This document shows positions 32,495-40,845 of a stretch of 64,000 bases of DNA, in pieces. A program made the translations under genes and the position numbers. The DNA is from Bacteroidales bacterium UBA5433 (lineage in GTDB: Bacteria; Bacteroidota; Bacteroidia; Bacteroidales; UBA932), in contig DIRP01000012.1 in assembly GCA_002427525.1 (NCBI GenBank), positions 64,270 to 128,269 on the forward strand. Reading direction: 5' to 3'. Under the pieces are notes generated by a model. That model was not told where the DNA came from, made no database searches, and saw nothing but the letters and a program-made list of their open reading frames with translations. Positions within the stretch are counted from its first letter, which is position 1. Each line of letters starts with the position of its first letter.

Positions 32495-33871
32495 ATGTCT
32501 TACGATTTAGCAATCATTGGATCGGGGCCGGCAGGATATGTGGCCGCAATCCGTGCATCGCAGTTGGGGTTCAAAACTGTCATCATTGAAAGAGGGCCGT
32601 TGGGCGGCGTATGTCTGAACTGGGGATGTATTCCTACCAAGGCGTTGCTTAAAAGTGTAGAGGTCCTGAATATGTCCCGGAATGCAGCTGCATACGGCAT
32701 AAACGTGCCGGGGAATGCAGAGCCGGACCTGACAGCCATAGTTGCCCGTAGCCGGGAAGTCTCGGCCCAGATGGCCAAAGGAGTAGAATTCCTCTTAAAG
32801 AAGAATAAAGTTGAAGTCATTCATGGCCGCGGCTGCATCCCGGAGCCGGGTAAGGTGGCCGTGGGAACAACCACAATAGAAGCAAAAAATATATTGGTAG
32901 CTACCGGTTCAAAGCCCAATTCGTTGCCGGGAGCATCTATTGATGGGAAAAGGATTATTGGTTACCGCCAGGCTATGGTACCGGAAGAAATCCCGGGCAC
33001 TATGGCTGTGATAGGTTCGGGCGCCATTGGTACAGAGCTGGCTTATTTCTACCACTCTTTGGGAACCAAAGTAACCCTGATTGAATACCTGGATCAGATT
33101 GTCCCCACAGAAGATGCCGATGTGGCAGCTCAGCTGAGCCGTTCGTTCCGCAAGGCCGGTATAAAAATAATGACTTCGGCCGGTGTTACGGGGGCAGAAA
33201 AATTTGCCACAGGGTGCCGCCTGCATGTGAAAACAAAAAAGGGGGAAGAATGTATAGATGCAGATGTAGTTCTCTCGGCGGCAGGGGTAGTTCCCAATAC
33301 GGCTAACATGGGGTTGGAAGAGCTGGGTGTGGAAATGCACCGTGGAAGGATTGTAACAGATAAGAATTACATGACAACGGTTCCGGGTATTTATGCTGCC
33401 GGAGACGTGCTGGCTACGCCGGCATTGGCGCATCTGGCTTCTGCAGAGGCATTGTGCTGTGTAGAGCGGATGGCCGGGCTGGATGTCCCGGATGTGGATT
33501 ACAGCAGCGTGCCGGGATGTATTTACGCTACGCCTGAAATTGCTTCTTTTGGGTTGCGTGAAAAAGATGCAAAGGAAAAGGGTATAGACATTAAGATAGG
33601 AAAGTTTCCGTTTACAGCTTCCGGGAAAGCAACAGCTGCGGGAGAAAGAGATGGTTTTGTGAAGTTGGTATTTGATGCGCAGGATGACCGTTTGTTAGGG
33701 GCTCATATTATTGGTGCCCATGCTACGGAAATGATAGGACCTTTGGTGGCTGCCTACGGAAAACAAATTGCTGCCTGCGATTTGATGCATTCCATTTTTC
33801 CACATCCTACCATGAGCGAAAGTATTATGGAAGCGGCTGCGCAGGCAGCCGGCCAATGTATTCATCTGTAA
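32495..33871 (+). CDS. lpdA: Dihydrolipoyl dehydrogenase
   Basis: A 458-residue FAD flavoprotein of the pyridine nucleotide-disulfide reductase family. The FAD-binding GSGPAGYVAAIRASQLG (about 9-25), the redox-active disulfide GGVCLNWGCIP (about 35-45) and the NAD-binding GSGAIGTELAYFY are present, and the C-terminal HPTMSES carries the catalytic histidine. The start at 32495 (MSYDLAIIG) was chosen over an upstream ATG that lies in secA. No pyruvate dehydrogenase, oxoglutarate dehydrogenase or glycine cleavage gene is adjacent, so the partner complex is unknown. Confidence 0.93.
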   Translation: MSYDLAIIGSGPAGYVAAIRASQLGFKTVIIERGPLGGVCLNWGCIPTKALLKSVEVLNMSRNAAAYGINVPGNAEPDLTAIVARSREVSAQMAKGVEFLLKKNKVEVIHGRGCIPEPGKVAVGTTTIEAKNILVATGSKPNSLPGASIDGKRIIGYRQAMVPEEIPGTMAVIGSGAIGTELAYFYHSLGTKVTLIEYLDQIVPTEDADVAAQLSRSFRKAGIKIMTSAGVTGAEKFATGCRLHVKTKKGEECIDADVVLSAAGVVPNTANMGLEELGVEMHRGRIVTDKNYMTTVPGIYAAGDVLATPALAHLASAEALCCVERMAGLDVPDVDYSSVPGCIYATPEIASFGLREKDAKEKGIDIKIGKFPFTASGKATAAGERDGFVKLVFDAQDDRLLGAHIIGAHATEMIGPLVAAYGKQIAACDLMHSIFPHPTMSESIMEAAAQAAGQCIHL

Positions 33872-33894
33872 GGATTAATTTCCTGAGTTAAGGG

Positions 33895-34866
33895 TCAAAT
33901 CTCCTGAGCAATGTGGTAGGTGTTTCTTTCAGAAGCATTGCGGGTGATTAACTCGCCAATGAAGCCGGCCAGAAACAGCTGCATACCCAGTACAACCGCA
34001 AGAAGAGCCAAATAGAAAAGTGGTTGGTCCGTAACGGCCCGGAACGGCATTCCATGGGATTGCCAGTAGATTTTTTGAACAATCAGCCACACGGTTATGA
34101 TGCCGCCGGCAAAGAACATAAGCGAACCAAAAAGCCCAAAAATGTGCATGGGCCTTTTACCAAAACGGGCCAAAAACCAGAGGGTCAAAAGGTCCAGGTA
34201 TCCGTTTACAAAACGGCTCAGTCCGAACTTGCTTTTTCCGTATTTGCGACGGGCATGTACTACCGGTTTTTCTCCAATTTTTGTAAAGCCGGCTTCTTTG
34301 GCCAGGTAGGGTATGTAGCGGTGCATTTCCCCATACACCTCTATGTTTTTGACTACCTGGTTGCTGTACGCTTTCAGACCGCAGTTCATGTCGTGGAGTT
34401 TAATGCCTGTAACGGCTCGGGCTGTAGCGTTGTAAATGCGTGACGGGATATTTTTGGTAAGGACTCTGTCTTTGCGTTTCTTTTTCCACCCCGATACCAA
34501 ATCAAACGTTCCGTCTGCCACCATGTGGTACAGGGCCGGAATTTCCGCCGGATCGTCCTGAAGGTCGGCGTCCATGGTAACAACAACATCACCTAGCGCT
34601 GCTTTAAAACCGCAGTACAAAGCGGCTGATTTTCCGTAGTTGCGGCGGAATCGTATGCCTCGGATCCGTTGGTCCTCTTTTGCCTGCAGGGTAATAAAAT
34701 CCCAGGACTCGTCCGTACTGCCGTCGTCAATAAAAATTACTTCGTACCGTGGTGCCTCGTTTTTACGGCTGTCAAGCGGTTTGCTTAGGACTTCCCGGAT
34801 ACGTTCCAGCAGTTCCGGAAGCGACTCCCGCTCGTTGTACAAGGCAATGACAATTGAAAGGTCCAT
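33895..34866 (-). CDS. Family 2 glycosyltransferase with C-terminal membrane helices
   Basis: A 323-residue DPM1/GtrB-type enzyme. The GT-A domain starts IVIALYNERESLPELL and has the sugar-nucleotide motifs IDDGSTDESWD and the metal-binding DADLQDDPAEIP (about 98-109). Two hydrophobic helices follow near residues 237-257 and 276-300. Enzymes of this type transfer a sugar from a nucleotide donor to polyprenyl phosphate for cell-surface glycans. It lies 12 bp after the DUF4199 gene on the same strand. Confidence 0.9.
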   Translation of the reverse strand: MDLSIVIALYNERESLPELLERIREVLSKPLDSRKNEAPRYEVIFIDDGSTDESWDFITLQAKEDQRIRGIRFRRNYGKSAALYCGFKAALGDVVVTMDADLQDDPAEIPALYHMVADGTFDLVSGWKKKRKDRVLTKNIPSRIYNATARAVTGIKLHDMNCGLKAYSNQVVKNIEVYGEMHRYIPYLAKEAGFTKIGEKPVVHARRKYGKSKFGLSRFVNGYLDLLTLWFLARFGKRPMHIFGLFGSLMFFAGGIITVWLIVQKIYWQSHGMPFRAVTDQPLFYLALLAVVLGMQLFLAGFIGELITRNASERNTYHIAQEI

Positions 34867-34878
34867 GGCTTGGAAGCA

Positions 34879-35391
34879 TTAGTTAAAAGGGGTCTTGTCC
34901 GTAGGGTGTTTGGCTCCGTTAGCCAGCAGGGAAGACCAAAGAAGTCCCAGGATGTTGAAATAAACAAATTGGGAGAGGGTAAGAATAACAGGCAAACGGT
35001 CAATCAATTTATCTATATTAAAATCTGCCTCTGTCACACCTGCCTGCTCCAGTCCCATGAGCATGGCATTAGCCATTTGTGAAGAAGATTCAGGGAAGAG
35101 AAACATGACATGCAGGTAATAATAGGCAGCTGCTATGATAGACGAACAAAAGGAAACGGCAAGTCCAAATTTGAATGCATTGGCATACAGGTACGTGTCC
35201 TGCTCTTTGCCAAAATCTTTCATAACGTAAAACAACAAACCCACGGTTCCGGCCAGTCTTATGGCCCAGAGTGAAAACCCAAGAATCTTGCTGCCGGAAG
35301 GTAATACTGTTTGTAGTACTGAAAAAAGAATGGTGATAAGGGCCAGTAGGATACCGTAAATGGCGGCCTTGTTCCAAAATTGATGGTTCAT
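34879..35391 (-). CDS. DUF4199 membrane protein
   Basis: A 170-residue protein with four predicted membrane helices (about 10-30, 38-58, 71-95 and 140-160). It has the DUF4199 character typical of Bacteroidota, including the KDFGKEQDTYLYANAFKFGLA stretch in two parts around residues 59-78. No catalytic motif is seen. The ATG at 35391 was chosen; a TTG two codons upstream is in frame. It is frequently paired with the same kind of glycosyltransferase in Bacteroidota genomes, as here. Confidence 0.8.
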   Translation of the reverse strand: MNHQFWNKAAIYGILLALITILFSVLQTVLPSGSKILGFSLWAIRLAGTVGLLFYVMKDFGKEQDTYLYANAFKFGLAVSFCSSIIAAAYYYLHVMFLFPESSSQMANAMLMGLEQAGVTEADFNIDKLIDRLPVILTLSQFVYFNILGLLWSSLLANGAKHPTDKTPFN

Positions 35392-35417
35392 CTGCAAAAG
35401 GTTTGTGATAAGGAGTA

Positions 35418-35425
35418 CAAAGTAA
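35418..35425 (-). promoter_or_regulatory. Possible -7 box for the DUF4199-glycosyltransferase pair
   Basis: On the minus strand this reads TTACTTTG, one mismatch from TAnnTTTG, 26 bases before the DUF4199 start. Confidence 0.3.
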
Positions 35426-35446
35426 CCAAAATTTTTAAAAAATACC

Positions 35447-35454
35447 TAACTTTG
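35447..35454 (+). promoter_or_regulatory. Promoter -7 box for the thrS operon
   Basis: TAACTTTG matches TAnnTTTG, 36 bases before the thrS start. Confidence 0.6.
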
Positions 35455-35490
35455 TAGTTTGGAACAAATAGTGATTTAATTATTGAACGC

Positions 35491-37425
35491 ATGATTGCAA
35501 TTACTTTTCCGGATGGGAAAATAAAAACATACAACAAAGGAATTACGGGCATGGAAGTAGCCCGCGGTATAAGCCCCCGGCTGGCAGCAGATGTGTTGGC
35601 TATGCAAGTTGACGGGGTAGTAACAGATATCAGGATGCCCCTGACAGAAGACGCATCTGTTCGATTTCTGAAATGGGAGGACGAGGAAGGGAAACAAGTG
35701 TTCTGGCATTCCTCGTCACACGTGATGGCGGCTGCCTTGGAAACCCTTTTTCCCGGGGTGAAATTTGGGATTGGACCAGCTGTTGAGAATGGGTTTTACT
35801 ATGATATTGATCTGGGTGACCGCCAATTGACAGAAGCTGATTTGCAGGTCGTAGAAAAGGAAATGTACCGGATAGCCCATACAAAGCAACCGTTTGAACG
35901 GAAAGAAATTAGTAAGAAAGAAGCGTTGGAAGTTTATAAAGAAAAAGGGGACCAATACAAATGCGAGCTGATCAATGACCTGGAAGATGGGACCATTACG
36001 TTTTATACAAACGGGGCTTTTACAGATTTATGCAGAGGCCCGCATATTCCGGATACGTCCCTGATCCGGGCTATCAAACTTACATCAATAGCCGGAGCTT
36101 ATTGGCGCGGGGATGAAAACCGCAACATGCTTACGCGTATTTACGGTATTTCGTTTCCCAAAAAGTCCCAATTGGATGAATACCTGCAGATGCTGGAAGA
36201 AGCCAAAAAGAGGGATCACCGCAAACTGGGACGGGAGCTGGAACTCTTTGCATTTTCACAACGGGTGGGGCAGGGTCTTCCCCTGTGGTTGCCACGCGGG
36301 GCAGCTCTGAGGGAGCGGCTTGAAAATTTTTTAAAAGCCGTACAGAAAGAACACGGGTATGAACAGGTAATCACACCGCATATTGGTCAGAAAGAACTGT
36401 ACGTAACAAGCGGACATTACGCCAAATACGGGAAAGACAGTTTTAAGCCCATCAAGACTCCGCAGGAAGGAGAAGAGTTCTTGCTTAAACCCATGAACTG
36501 CCCGCACCATTGCGAAATTTACAAGTCAAAACCCCGGTCTTACAAAGACATGCCTGTGAGGTTGGCAGAATTTGGTACCGTTTACCGTTACGAACAAAGC
36601 GGAGAGTTGCACGGTCTTACCCGTGTCCGCGGGTTTACTCAAGACGATGCCCACATCTTTTGCCGGCCGGATCAGTTGAAAGAAGAATTTTGTAAAGTCA
36701 TTGATATTGTGTTATATATATTCAAAACACTTAGCTTCAATGACTATACCATTCAAATTTCCCTACGGGACAAAGAAGACAAAACAAAGTACATTGGCTC
36801 GGATGAAAATTGGGAAAAAGCAGAACAGGCCATTCTGGAGGCCGTAGAAGAAAGAAAACTGGAAACACAAGTGGCCTATGGAGAGGCTGCTTTTTACGGA
36901 CCCAAATTAGATTTTATGGTACGTGACGCCCTGGGAAGAAAATGGCAGCTGGGTACCATTCAGGTAGATTACAACCTGCCGGAACGTTTTGACCTGGAAT
37001 ATATTGGAGCAGATGATAAAAGACACAGGCCGGTAATGATTCACAGGGCCCCCTTTGGTTCTATGGAACGTTTTGTGGCCGTTCTGTTGGAGCATACGGC
37101 AGGAAAATTTCCGCTTTGGCTGGCTCCGGAACAAGTTGTGGTGTTGCCCTTGAGTGAAAAATTCAATGATTTTGCCAAAAAAGTTTGTGATTTCTTGAAT
37201 AATTCCGATATTCGCGCCTCTATTGACGGTAGGAACGAAACTGTGGGTAAGCGTATTAGAGAGAATGAATTAAAACGGATTCCTTACCTGCTGGTTGTTG
37301 GGGAAAAAGAAGAAACAACCGGTACAATTTCTGTACGCCGTCAGGGAGAAGGTGATAAAGGGACCATGAAGTTGGAAAAATTTGTTACATTGCTCCGTAA
37401 AGAGATAGAAGAATTAACACATTAG
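35491..37425 (+). CDS. thrS: Threonyl-tRNA synthetase
   Basis: A 644-residue class II synthetase with all domains: TGS domain (1-65), SAD/HxxxH editing domain (HSSSHVMAAALE at about 74-85 and the CRGPHIPD region), catalytic core with zinc ligands in MNCPHHCEIYKS and class II motif 2 in FGTVYRYEQSGELHGLTRVRGFTQDDAHIF, and the anticodon-binding domain (about 545-644; VVLPLSEKFNDFA). It charges tRNA-Thr. It is the first gene of thrS-infC-rpmI-rplT, the common bacterial order. The leader is short, so no long regulatory RNA is evident. Confidence 0.97.
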   Translation: MIAITFPDGKIKTYNKGITGMEVARGISPRLAADVLAMQVDGVVTDIRMPLTEDASVRFLKWEDEEGKQVFWHSSSHVMAAALETLFPGVKFGIGPAVENGFYYDIDLGDRQLTEADLQVVEKEMYRIAHTKQPFERKEISKKEALEVYKEKGDQYKCELINDLEDGTITFYTNGAFTDLCRGPHIPDTSLIRAIKLTSIAGAYWRGDENRNMLTRIYGISFPKKSQLDEYLQMLEEAKKRDHRKLGRELELFAFSQRVGQGLPLWLPRGAALRERLENFLKAVQKEHGYEQVITPHIGQKELYVTSGHYAKYGKDSFKPIKTPQEGEEFLLKPMNCPHHCEIYKSKPRSYKDMPVRLAEFGTVYRYEQSGELHGLTRVRGFTQDDAHIFCRPDQLKEEFCKVIDIVLYIFKTLSFNDYTIQISLRDKEDKTKYIGSDENWEKAEQAILEAVEERKLETQVAYGEAAFYGPKLDFMVRDALGRKWQLGTIQVDYNLPERFDLEYIGADDKRHRPVMIHRAPFGSMERFVAVLLEHTAGKFPLWLAPEQVVVLPLSEKFNDFAKKVCDFLNNSDIRASIDGRNETVGKRIRENELKRIPYLLVVGEKEETTGTISVRRQGEGDKGTMKLEKFVTLLRKEIEELTH

Positions 37426-37430
37426 TAAAA

Positions 37431-37447
37431 AGGAGGAAACAACTATC
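37431..37447 (+). promoter_or_regulatory. Strong Shine-Dalgarno and ATC start codon of infC
   Basis: AGGAGG at 37431-37436 is followed by eight bases and then ATC at 37445-37447, in frame with the IF3 coding sequence. No ATG, GTG or TTG exists in this position, and the first ATG in frame would remove the N-terminal domain. A perfect ribosome-binding site is rare in this window. Confidence 0.8.
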
Positions 37448-38047
37448 GCAACACCTTACAGACCCAAGCCTGCACCGCAAAGGCGCCCCGGTAACAGAAA
37501 TTACCAAAGGTCTCCGCAGCAGGATGACGGCCCCAGGGCCAATGCTGAAATTACTTCGCCACAAGTGCGTCTTGTGGGCGATAATATTGAAAAGCAGGGC
37601 ATATACCCCATTGCCCAGGCCTTGAAGATGGCGGAAAAACTGAACCTGGATCTGGTAGAAATATCGGCTCAGGCAGATCCTCCGGTTTGTAAGATTATTG
37701 ATTACCAGAAGTTTTTGTACCAACGAAAGAAGAAAGCCAAGGAGATGAAGGCCAATGCTTCGCGGATAGTGGTTAAAGAGATTCGTTTTGGTCCCAATAC
37801 AGATGAACATGATTACCAGTTTAAGTTGAAGCATGCCATTGAATTTCTGAAAGACGGTTTTAAAGTAAAAGCTTTTGTCTTTTTCCGCGGAAGGTCCATT
37901 GTCTTTTCAGAACAGGGAGAAAAACTGTTGCTTAGGTTTGCGGTAGATTTGGAAGACCACGGAAAGGCGGAACAGATGCCTAAACTGGAAGGAAAGCGCA
38001 TGATAATGATGCTTGCGCCTATAAAAGCCAATGTGAAGAAAAAATAA
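37445..38047 (+). CDS. infC: Translation initiation factor IF-3, probable ATC start
   Basis: A 200-residue IF3. It has a basic disordered N-terminus, then VRLVGDNIEKQGIYPIAQAL (in two parts, about 39-58), the NTD-linker AQADPPVCKIIDYQKF and KVIDxx-like KEIRFGPNTDEHDY in the C-terminal domain. The first ATG in frame is at 37565 or later inside the N-terminal domain, so the true start is upstream. ATC at 37445 sits at ideal distance from AGGAGG. A non-AUG start at infC is known in E. coli (AUU), where IF3 represses its own translation by rejecting that codon. The same autoregulation is inferred here. Confidence 0.92.
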   Translation: MATPYRPKPAPQRRPGNRNYQRSPQQDDGPRANAEITSPQVRLVGDNIEKQGIYPIAQALKMAEKLNLDLVEISAQADPPVCKIIDYQKFLYQRKKKAKEMKANASRIVVKEIRFGPNTDEHDYQFKLKHAIEFLKDGFKVKAFVFFRGRSIVFSEQGEKLLLRFAVDLEDHGKAEQMPKLEGKRMIMMLAPIKANVKKK

Positions 38048-38066
38048 TTATTTAAAGGAGAACCCT

Positions 38067-38261
38067 ATGCCAAAAATGAAAACGAATTCCGGAGCAAAGA
38101 AGCGTTTTACGCTGACCGGTACCGGAAAAATTAAAAGGAAACACGCTTACCATAGCCATATCCTCACAAAAAAAACAAAAAAACAGAAACGCAATCTGGC
38201 TTACACCGGTTTGGTAGATAAGACAGATGAGAAGCGTATCAAAGATCTGCTTTGTGTATAA
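38067..38261 (+). CDS. rpmI: Large ribosomal subunit protein bL35
   Basis: A 64-residue basic protein beginning MPKMKTNSGAKKRF, the bL35 signature, with TKKTKKQKRNL in the middle. Its start is preceded by AAAGGAG at 38054-38060, a second good ribosome-binding site in this operon. It lies between infC and rplT as in most bacteria. Confidence 0.97.
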   Translation: MPKMKTNSGAKKRFTLTGTGKIKRKHAYHSHILTKKTKKQKRNLAYTGLVDKTDEKRIKDLLCV

Positions 38262-38346
38262 CTGAGCAGCAATTAATAACCAGGTTGCCCAGCAGAAAAA
38301 GTATCTCAAAGGTGGAGAACGCTGACAGCCGCAAAGAAATTTTATT

Positions 38347-38691
38347 ATGCCAAGATCGGTAAATGCAGTGGCTTCAAGAGCCCGACGCAAAAAAATTCTA
38401 AAACAGACGAAGGGGAATTTTCTGGCACGCCGTAACGTATGGACGGTAGCCAAACACACATACGAAAAGGGGCTCACTTATGCCTACCGGGATCGTAAAA
38501 ACAAAAAAAGGTCATTTCGTGCTCTATGGATACAGCGCATAAACGCAGCTGCACGTATGCACGGTATGTCGTATTCACAATTTATGGGGAAAGTGAACAA
38601 ATCAAATATTGGTCTGAACCGCAAGGTTTTGGCAGATCTGGCCATGAACAACCCCCAGGCATTTGAGGCCATTATAAACTCCATAAAATAA
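38347..38691 (+). CDS. rplT: Large ribosomal subunit protein bL20
   Basis: A 114-residue RNA-binding protein needed early in 50S assembly. It begins MPRSVNAVASRARRKKIL and contains FLARRNVWTVAKHTYEKGLTYAYRDRKNKKR in the basic helix; the C-terminal domain ends ALAMNNPQAFEAI-like DLAMNNPQAFEAI. The 85-bp gap after rpmI holds no recognisable signal. In E. coli L20 represses its own operon; no such site is recognised here. Confidence 0.97.
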   Translation: MPRSVNAVASRARRKKILKQTKGNFLARRNVWTVAKHTYEKGLTYAYRDRKNKKRSFRALWIQRINAAARMHGMSYSQFMGKVNKSNIGLNRKVLADLAMNNPQAFEAIINSIK

Positions 38692-38698
38692 GTAAGAT

Positions 38699-40033
38699 TT
38701 GAACCGCTGGATCAAGTTTTCCGTAGTAGCTGTATGTTATCTTCTTTGGGTCATCTGGCTGGGAAATTTCTGGTGGCTCCTGGGACTTATTGTCATTTTT
38801 GACCTGTATATCACAAAAAAGGTCAAGTGGGCGTTTTGGAAAAAGAAGTATGAAAAAGGAGAAAAAAGAAATGTATGGCTGGATTGGCTGGATGCGATTA
38901 TTTTTGCGTTGGTAGCCGCTACGTTTGTTAAGTCCTTTTTCTTTGAAGCGTATATGATCCCTACGTCCTCTATGGAAAACACCTTGATGACAGGTGATTA
39001 CCTGTTTGTGGGGAAATTGAAATACGGTCCTGTAAGACCCAGAAACCCCTTGACGGTTCCGCTTACGCACAATGTGATTTTTGGGAAAGAATCGTATTCC
39101 AGAGTTATTGAGAAACCTTACAAACGGATGGCCGGGTTCAAAAAAACAGGTCGGAATGATGTGGTTGTTTTCAATTTTCCGCATGGAGATACCGTGCTTG
39201 TTAATTACCCCACCGATGATTACTATACCCATGTAAGGCTGAACGGGAAACAGAGTACATTAAATCATTATGGACCGGTAAAAGTAAGGCCGCCGGGAAA
39301 AGAAGATAATTATGTAAAAAGATGTGTAGCCGTTGCGGGAGATACGTTGGAAGTAAGGGATGGACATGTGTTTGTTAACGGATTGCCTCAGCCTTTCATT
39401 CCCGGTATTCGCAATACGTATACGCTTATTACGGATGGCCAGCCGTTGAATCCGCGTCTGCTGGACAAATACCATGTTTCACCGGCAGAGACGCATTTTG
39501 ACAACAGGATTCCGGGTTATGCTTCTATTCCGCTTAACACAGCAGTTGCAGAAGAGTTGCGTGCCTTGAGGAATATTGTTTCGATTACACAAAACATTGA
39601 CGTGTTTCCTCCCGATTATCCGGACTCACAATTGGTTCTGTTTCCGTTTGTGGTATCAGAAGACTTTCCCTGGACCCGCGATAATTACGGGCCGTTATGG
39701 ATTCCAAAGGCAGGTACGACTGTAACACTTACTCCGCAGAACCTGCCCTTGTACAGGCGAATCATAACCAAGTATGAAGGCCATGTCCTGGAGGAGGATA
39801 ATGGTACTGTTCGTATTGATGGTGAGGAAACGGCACACTATACCTTTGCCATGGATTATTACTTTATGATGGGTGATAACCGGCACAATTCGCTTGATTC
39901 GCGCTACTGGGGCTTTGTCCCGGAAGACAGGGTTGTGGGCAATCCATTGGTGGTCTGGTTCTCAACTGACAAGTACAAATCTTTTCCTTCGAGCATCCGT
40001 TGGGACAGGTTATTGAAGGTCAGGTTTAAATAA
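38699..40033 (+). CDS. lepB: Signal peptidase I, long Bacteroidota form
   Basis: A 444-residue membrane peptidase that removes signal peptides. Two N-terminal hydrophobic helices (about 6-40) and a third near residues 65-84 precede the catalytic serine region MIPTSSMENTL (about 91-101) and the general-base lysine in YVKRCVAVAGD (about 206-216). The conserved GDNRHNSLDSRYWG motif is near residue 397. The enzyme is longer than typical because of an insert of about 150 residues between the conserved boxes. The start is TTG at 38699, 7 bp after rplT; no ATG precedes the first helix. Confidence 0.93.
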   Translation: MNRWIKFSVVAVCYLLWVIWLGNFWWLLGLIVIFDLYITKKVKWAFWKKKYEKGEKRNVWLDWLDAIIFALVAATFVKSFFFEAYMIPTSSMENTLMTGDYLFVGKLKYGPVRPRNPLTVPLTHNVIFGKESYSRVIEKPYKRMAGFKKTGRNDVVVFNFPHGDTVLVNYPTDDYYTHVRLNGKQSTLNHYGPVKVRPPGKEDNYVKRCVAVAGDTLEVRDGHVFVNGLPQPFIPGIRNTYTLITDGQPLNPRLLDKYHVSPAETHFDNRIPGYASIPLNTAVAEELRALRNIVSITQNIDVFPPDYPDSQLVLFPFVVSEDFPWTRDNYGPLWIPKAGTTVTLTPQNLPLYRRIITKYEGHVLEEDNGTVRIDGEETAHYTFAMDYYFMMGDNRHNSLDSRYWGFVPEDRVVGNPLVVWFSTDKYKSFPSSIRWDRLLKVRFK

Positions 40034-40035
40034 AT

Positions 40036-40066
40036 TTTGGGTTTACAAAAAAAATGCAGATATTTG
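40036..40066 (+). promoter_or_regulatory. Promoter for rpmB-rpmG-DUF4295
   Basis: A -33 TTTG at 40036-40039, a 19-base spacer and GATATTTG at 40059-40066 (one mismatch to TAnnTTTG) form a complete Bacteroidota promoter about 42 bases before rpmB. Confidence 0.6.
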
Positions 40067-40108
40067 CAACCCCCTAAAAAGAAATAATATCAAATAAATA
40101 CAGAACCC

Positions 40109-40351
40109 ATGGCACGAGTATGTCAAGTTACAGGAAAGAAGAGGATGGTCGGGAATAAGGTATCCCATTCAAAACGCCGGACCAAACGTGAATTTGCACC
40201 CAATTTGAAAACAAAACGTTTTTGGTCAGAGGAAGAGGGTCGTTACATAACATTAAAGGTGACAGCCGCCGGGATCCGTACCATCAATAAAAAAGGACTG
40301 GCTGCTGTTTTAAAAGCTTCCAGAGAAAAAGGTTTGATTGACATAGTTTAA
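40109..40351 (+). CDS. rpmB: Large ribosomal subunit protein bL28
   Basis: An 80-residue ribosomal protein beginning MARVCQVTGKKRMVGNKVSHSKRRTK, written here in overlapping short motifs: CQVTGKK and NKVSHSKRRTKR. The C-terminal VTAAGIRTINKKGL is also typical. First gene of rpmB-rpmG-DUF4295. A single CxxxG-type N-terminus without a second cysteine pair indicates a zinc-free form. Confidence 0.96.
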   Translation: MARVCQVTGKKRMVGNKVSHSKRRTKREFAPNLKTKRFWSEEEGRYITLKVTAAGIRTINKKGLAAVLKASREKGLIDIV

Positions 40352-40362
40352 ATTTTCGTCTT

Positions 40363-40545
40363 ATGGCAAAAAAAGAAAACAGAGTACAGGTCATTTTGGA
40401 ATGTACGGAACAAAAAGAAAGCGGTGTTCCGGGAATGTCTCGTTACATAACAACAAAGAACAAAAAGAACACCACCCAAAGACTGGAGCGTAAAAAATAC
40501 AATCCTTTCCTTAAGAAAGTTACCATTCACAGAGAGATTAAATAA
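40363..40545 (+). CDS. rpmG: Large ribosomal subunit protein bL33
   Basis: A 60-residue protein with VILECTEQKESG and the pattern YITTKNKKNT and NPFLKKVTIHREIK, typical of bL33. Only one cysteine is present, so it is a zinc-independent form. It starts 11 bp after rpmB. Confidence 0.96.
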   Translation: MAKKENRVQVILECTEQKESGVPGMSRYITTKNKKNTTQRLERKKYNPFLKKVTIHREIK

Positions 40546-40560
40546 TAAAACAAGGTACCT

Positions 40561-40719
40561 ATGGCAAAGAAAGCAGTTGCAACATTGAAAGACAAAACAG
40601 CCGGAAAAGGCAACGTGAAATGCATCCGCATGGTCCGTTCCAAACGCAGCGGTGCTTATATTTTCCAGGAAGATATTATTCCTGTAGAAAAAGAAAGTGA
40701 GTTCTTTGCATCTAAATAA
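40561..40719 (+). CDS. DUF4295 small basic protein
   Basis: A 52-residue lysine-rich protein, MAKKAVATLKDKTAGKG at its start and EDIIPVEKESEFFASK at its end. It begins 15 bp after rpmG. Proteins of this family sit behind rpmG in nearly all Bacteroidota; the constant position, small size and positive charge suggest a ribosome-associated role. The function has not been established as far as I know. Confidence 0.9.
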   Translation: MAKKAVATLKDKTAGKGNVKCIRMVRSKRSGAYIFQEDIIPVEKESEFFASK

Positions 40720-40765
40720 TGCAGATATCTCTTTAGGTTAAAACCTCTAAATAAGGTGATTCATT

Positions 40766-40798
40766 AAAAAGCTCTCCGCAGGGGGGCTTTTTTATTTA
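40766..40798 (+). terminator. Rho-independent terminator after DUF4295
   Basis: AAAAAGCTCTCC at 40766-40777 pairs with GGGGGGCTTTTT (two G-T wobbles) around the loop GCA, and a run of T follows. It separates the ribosomal genes from ftsY. Confidence 0.8.
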
Positions 40799-40817
40799 CG
40801 GGCACCCTGTTTTTTCT

Positions 40818-40825
40818 TATATTTG
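40818..40825 (+). promoter_or_regulatory. Promoter -7 box for ftsY-pheT
   Basis: TATATTTG matches TAnnTTTG, 20 bases before the ftsY start and just after the preceding terminator. Confidence 0.65.
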
Positions 40826-40845
40826 CATTCTTATGTTTGCCAAAA

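Noticed and set aside
35455..35490. T-box or other leader upstream of thrS
   Set aside because: The leader is only about 30 bases, too short for a T-box, and no specifier loop is visible.
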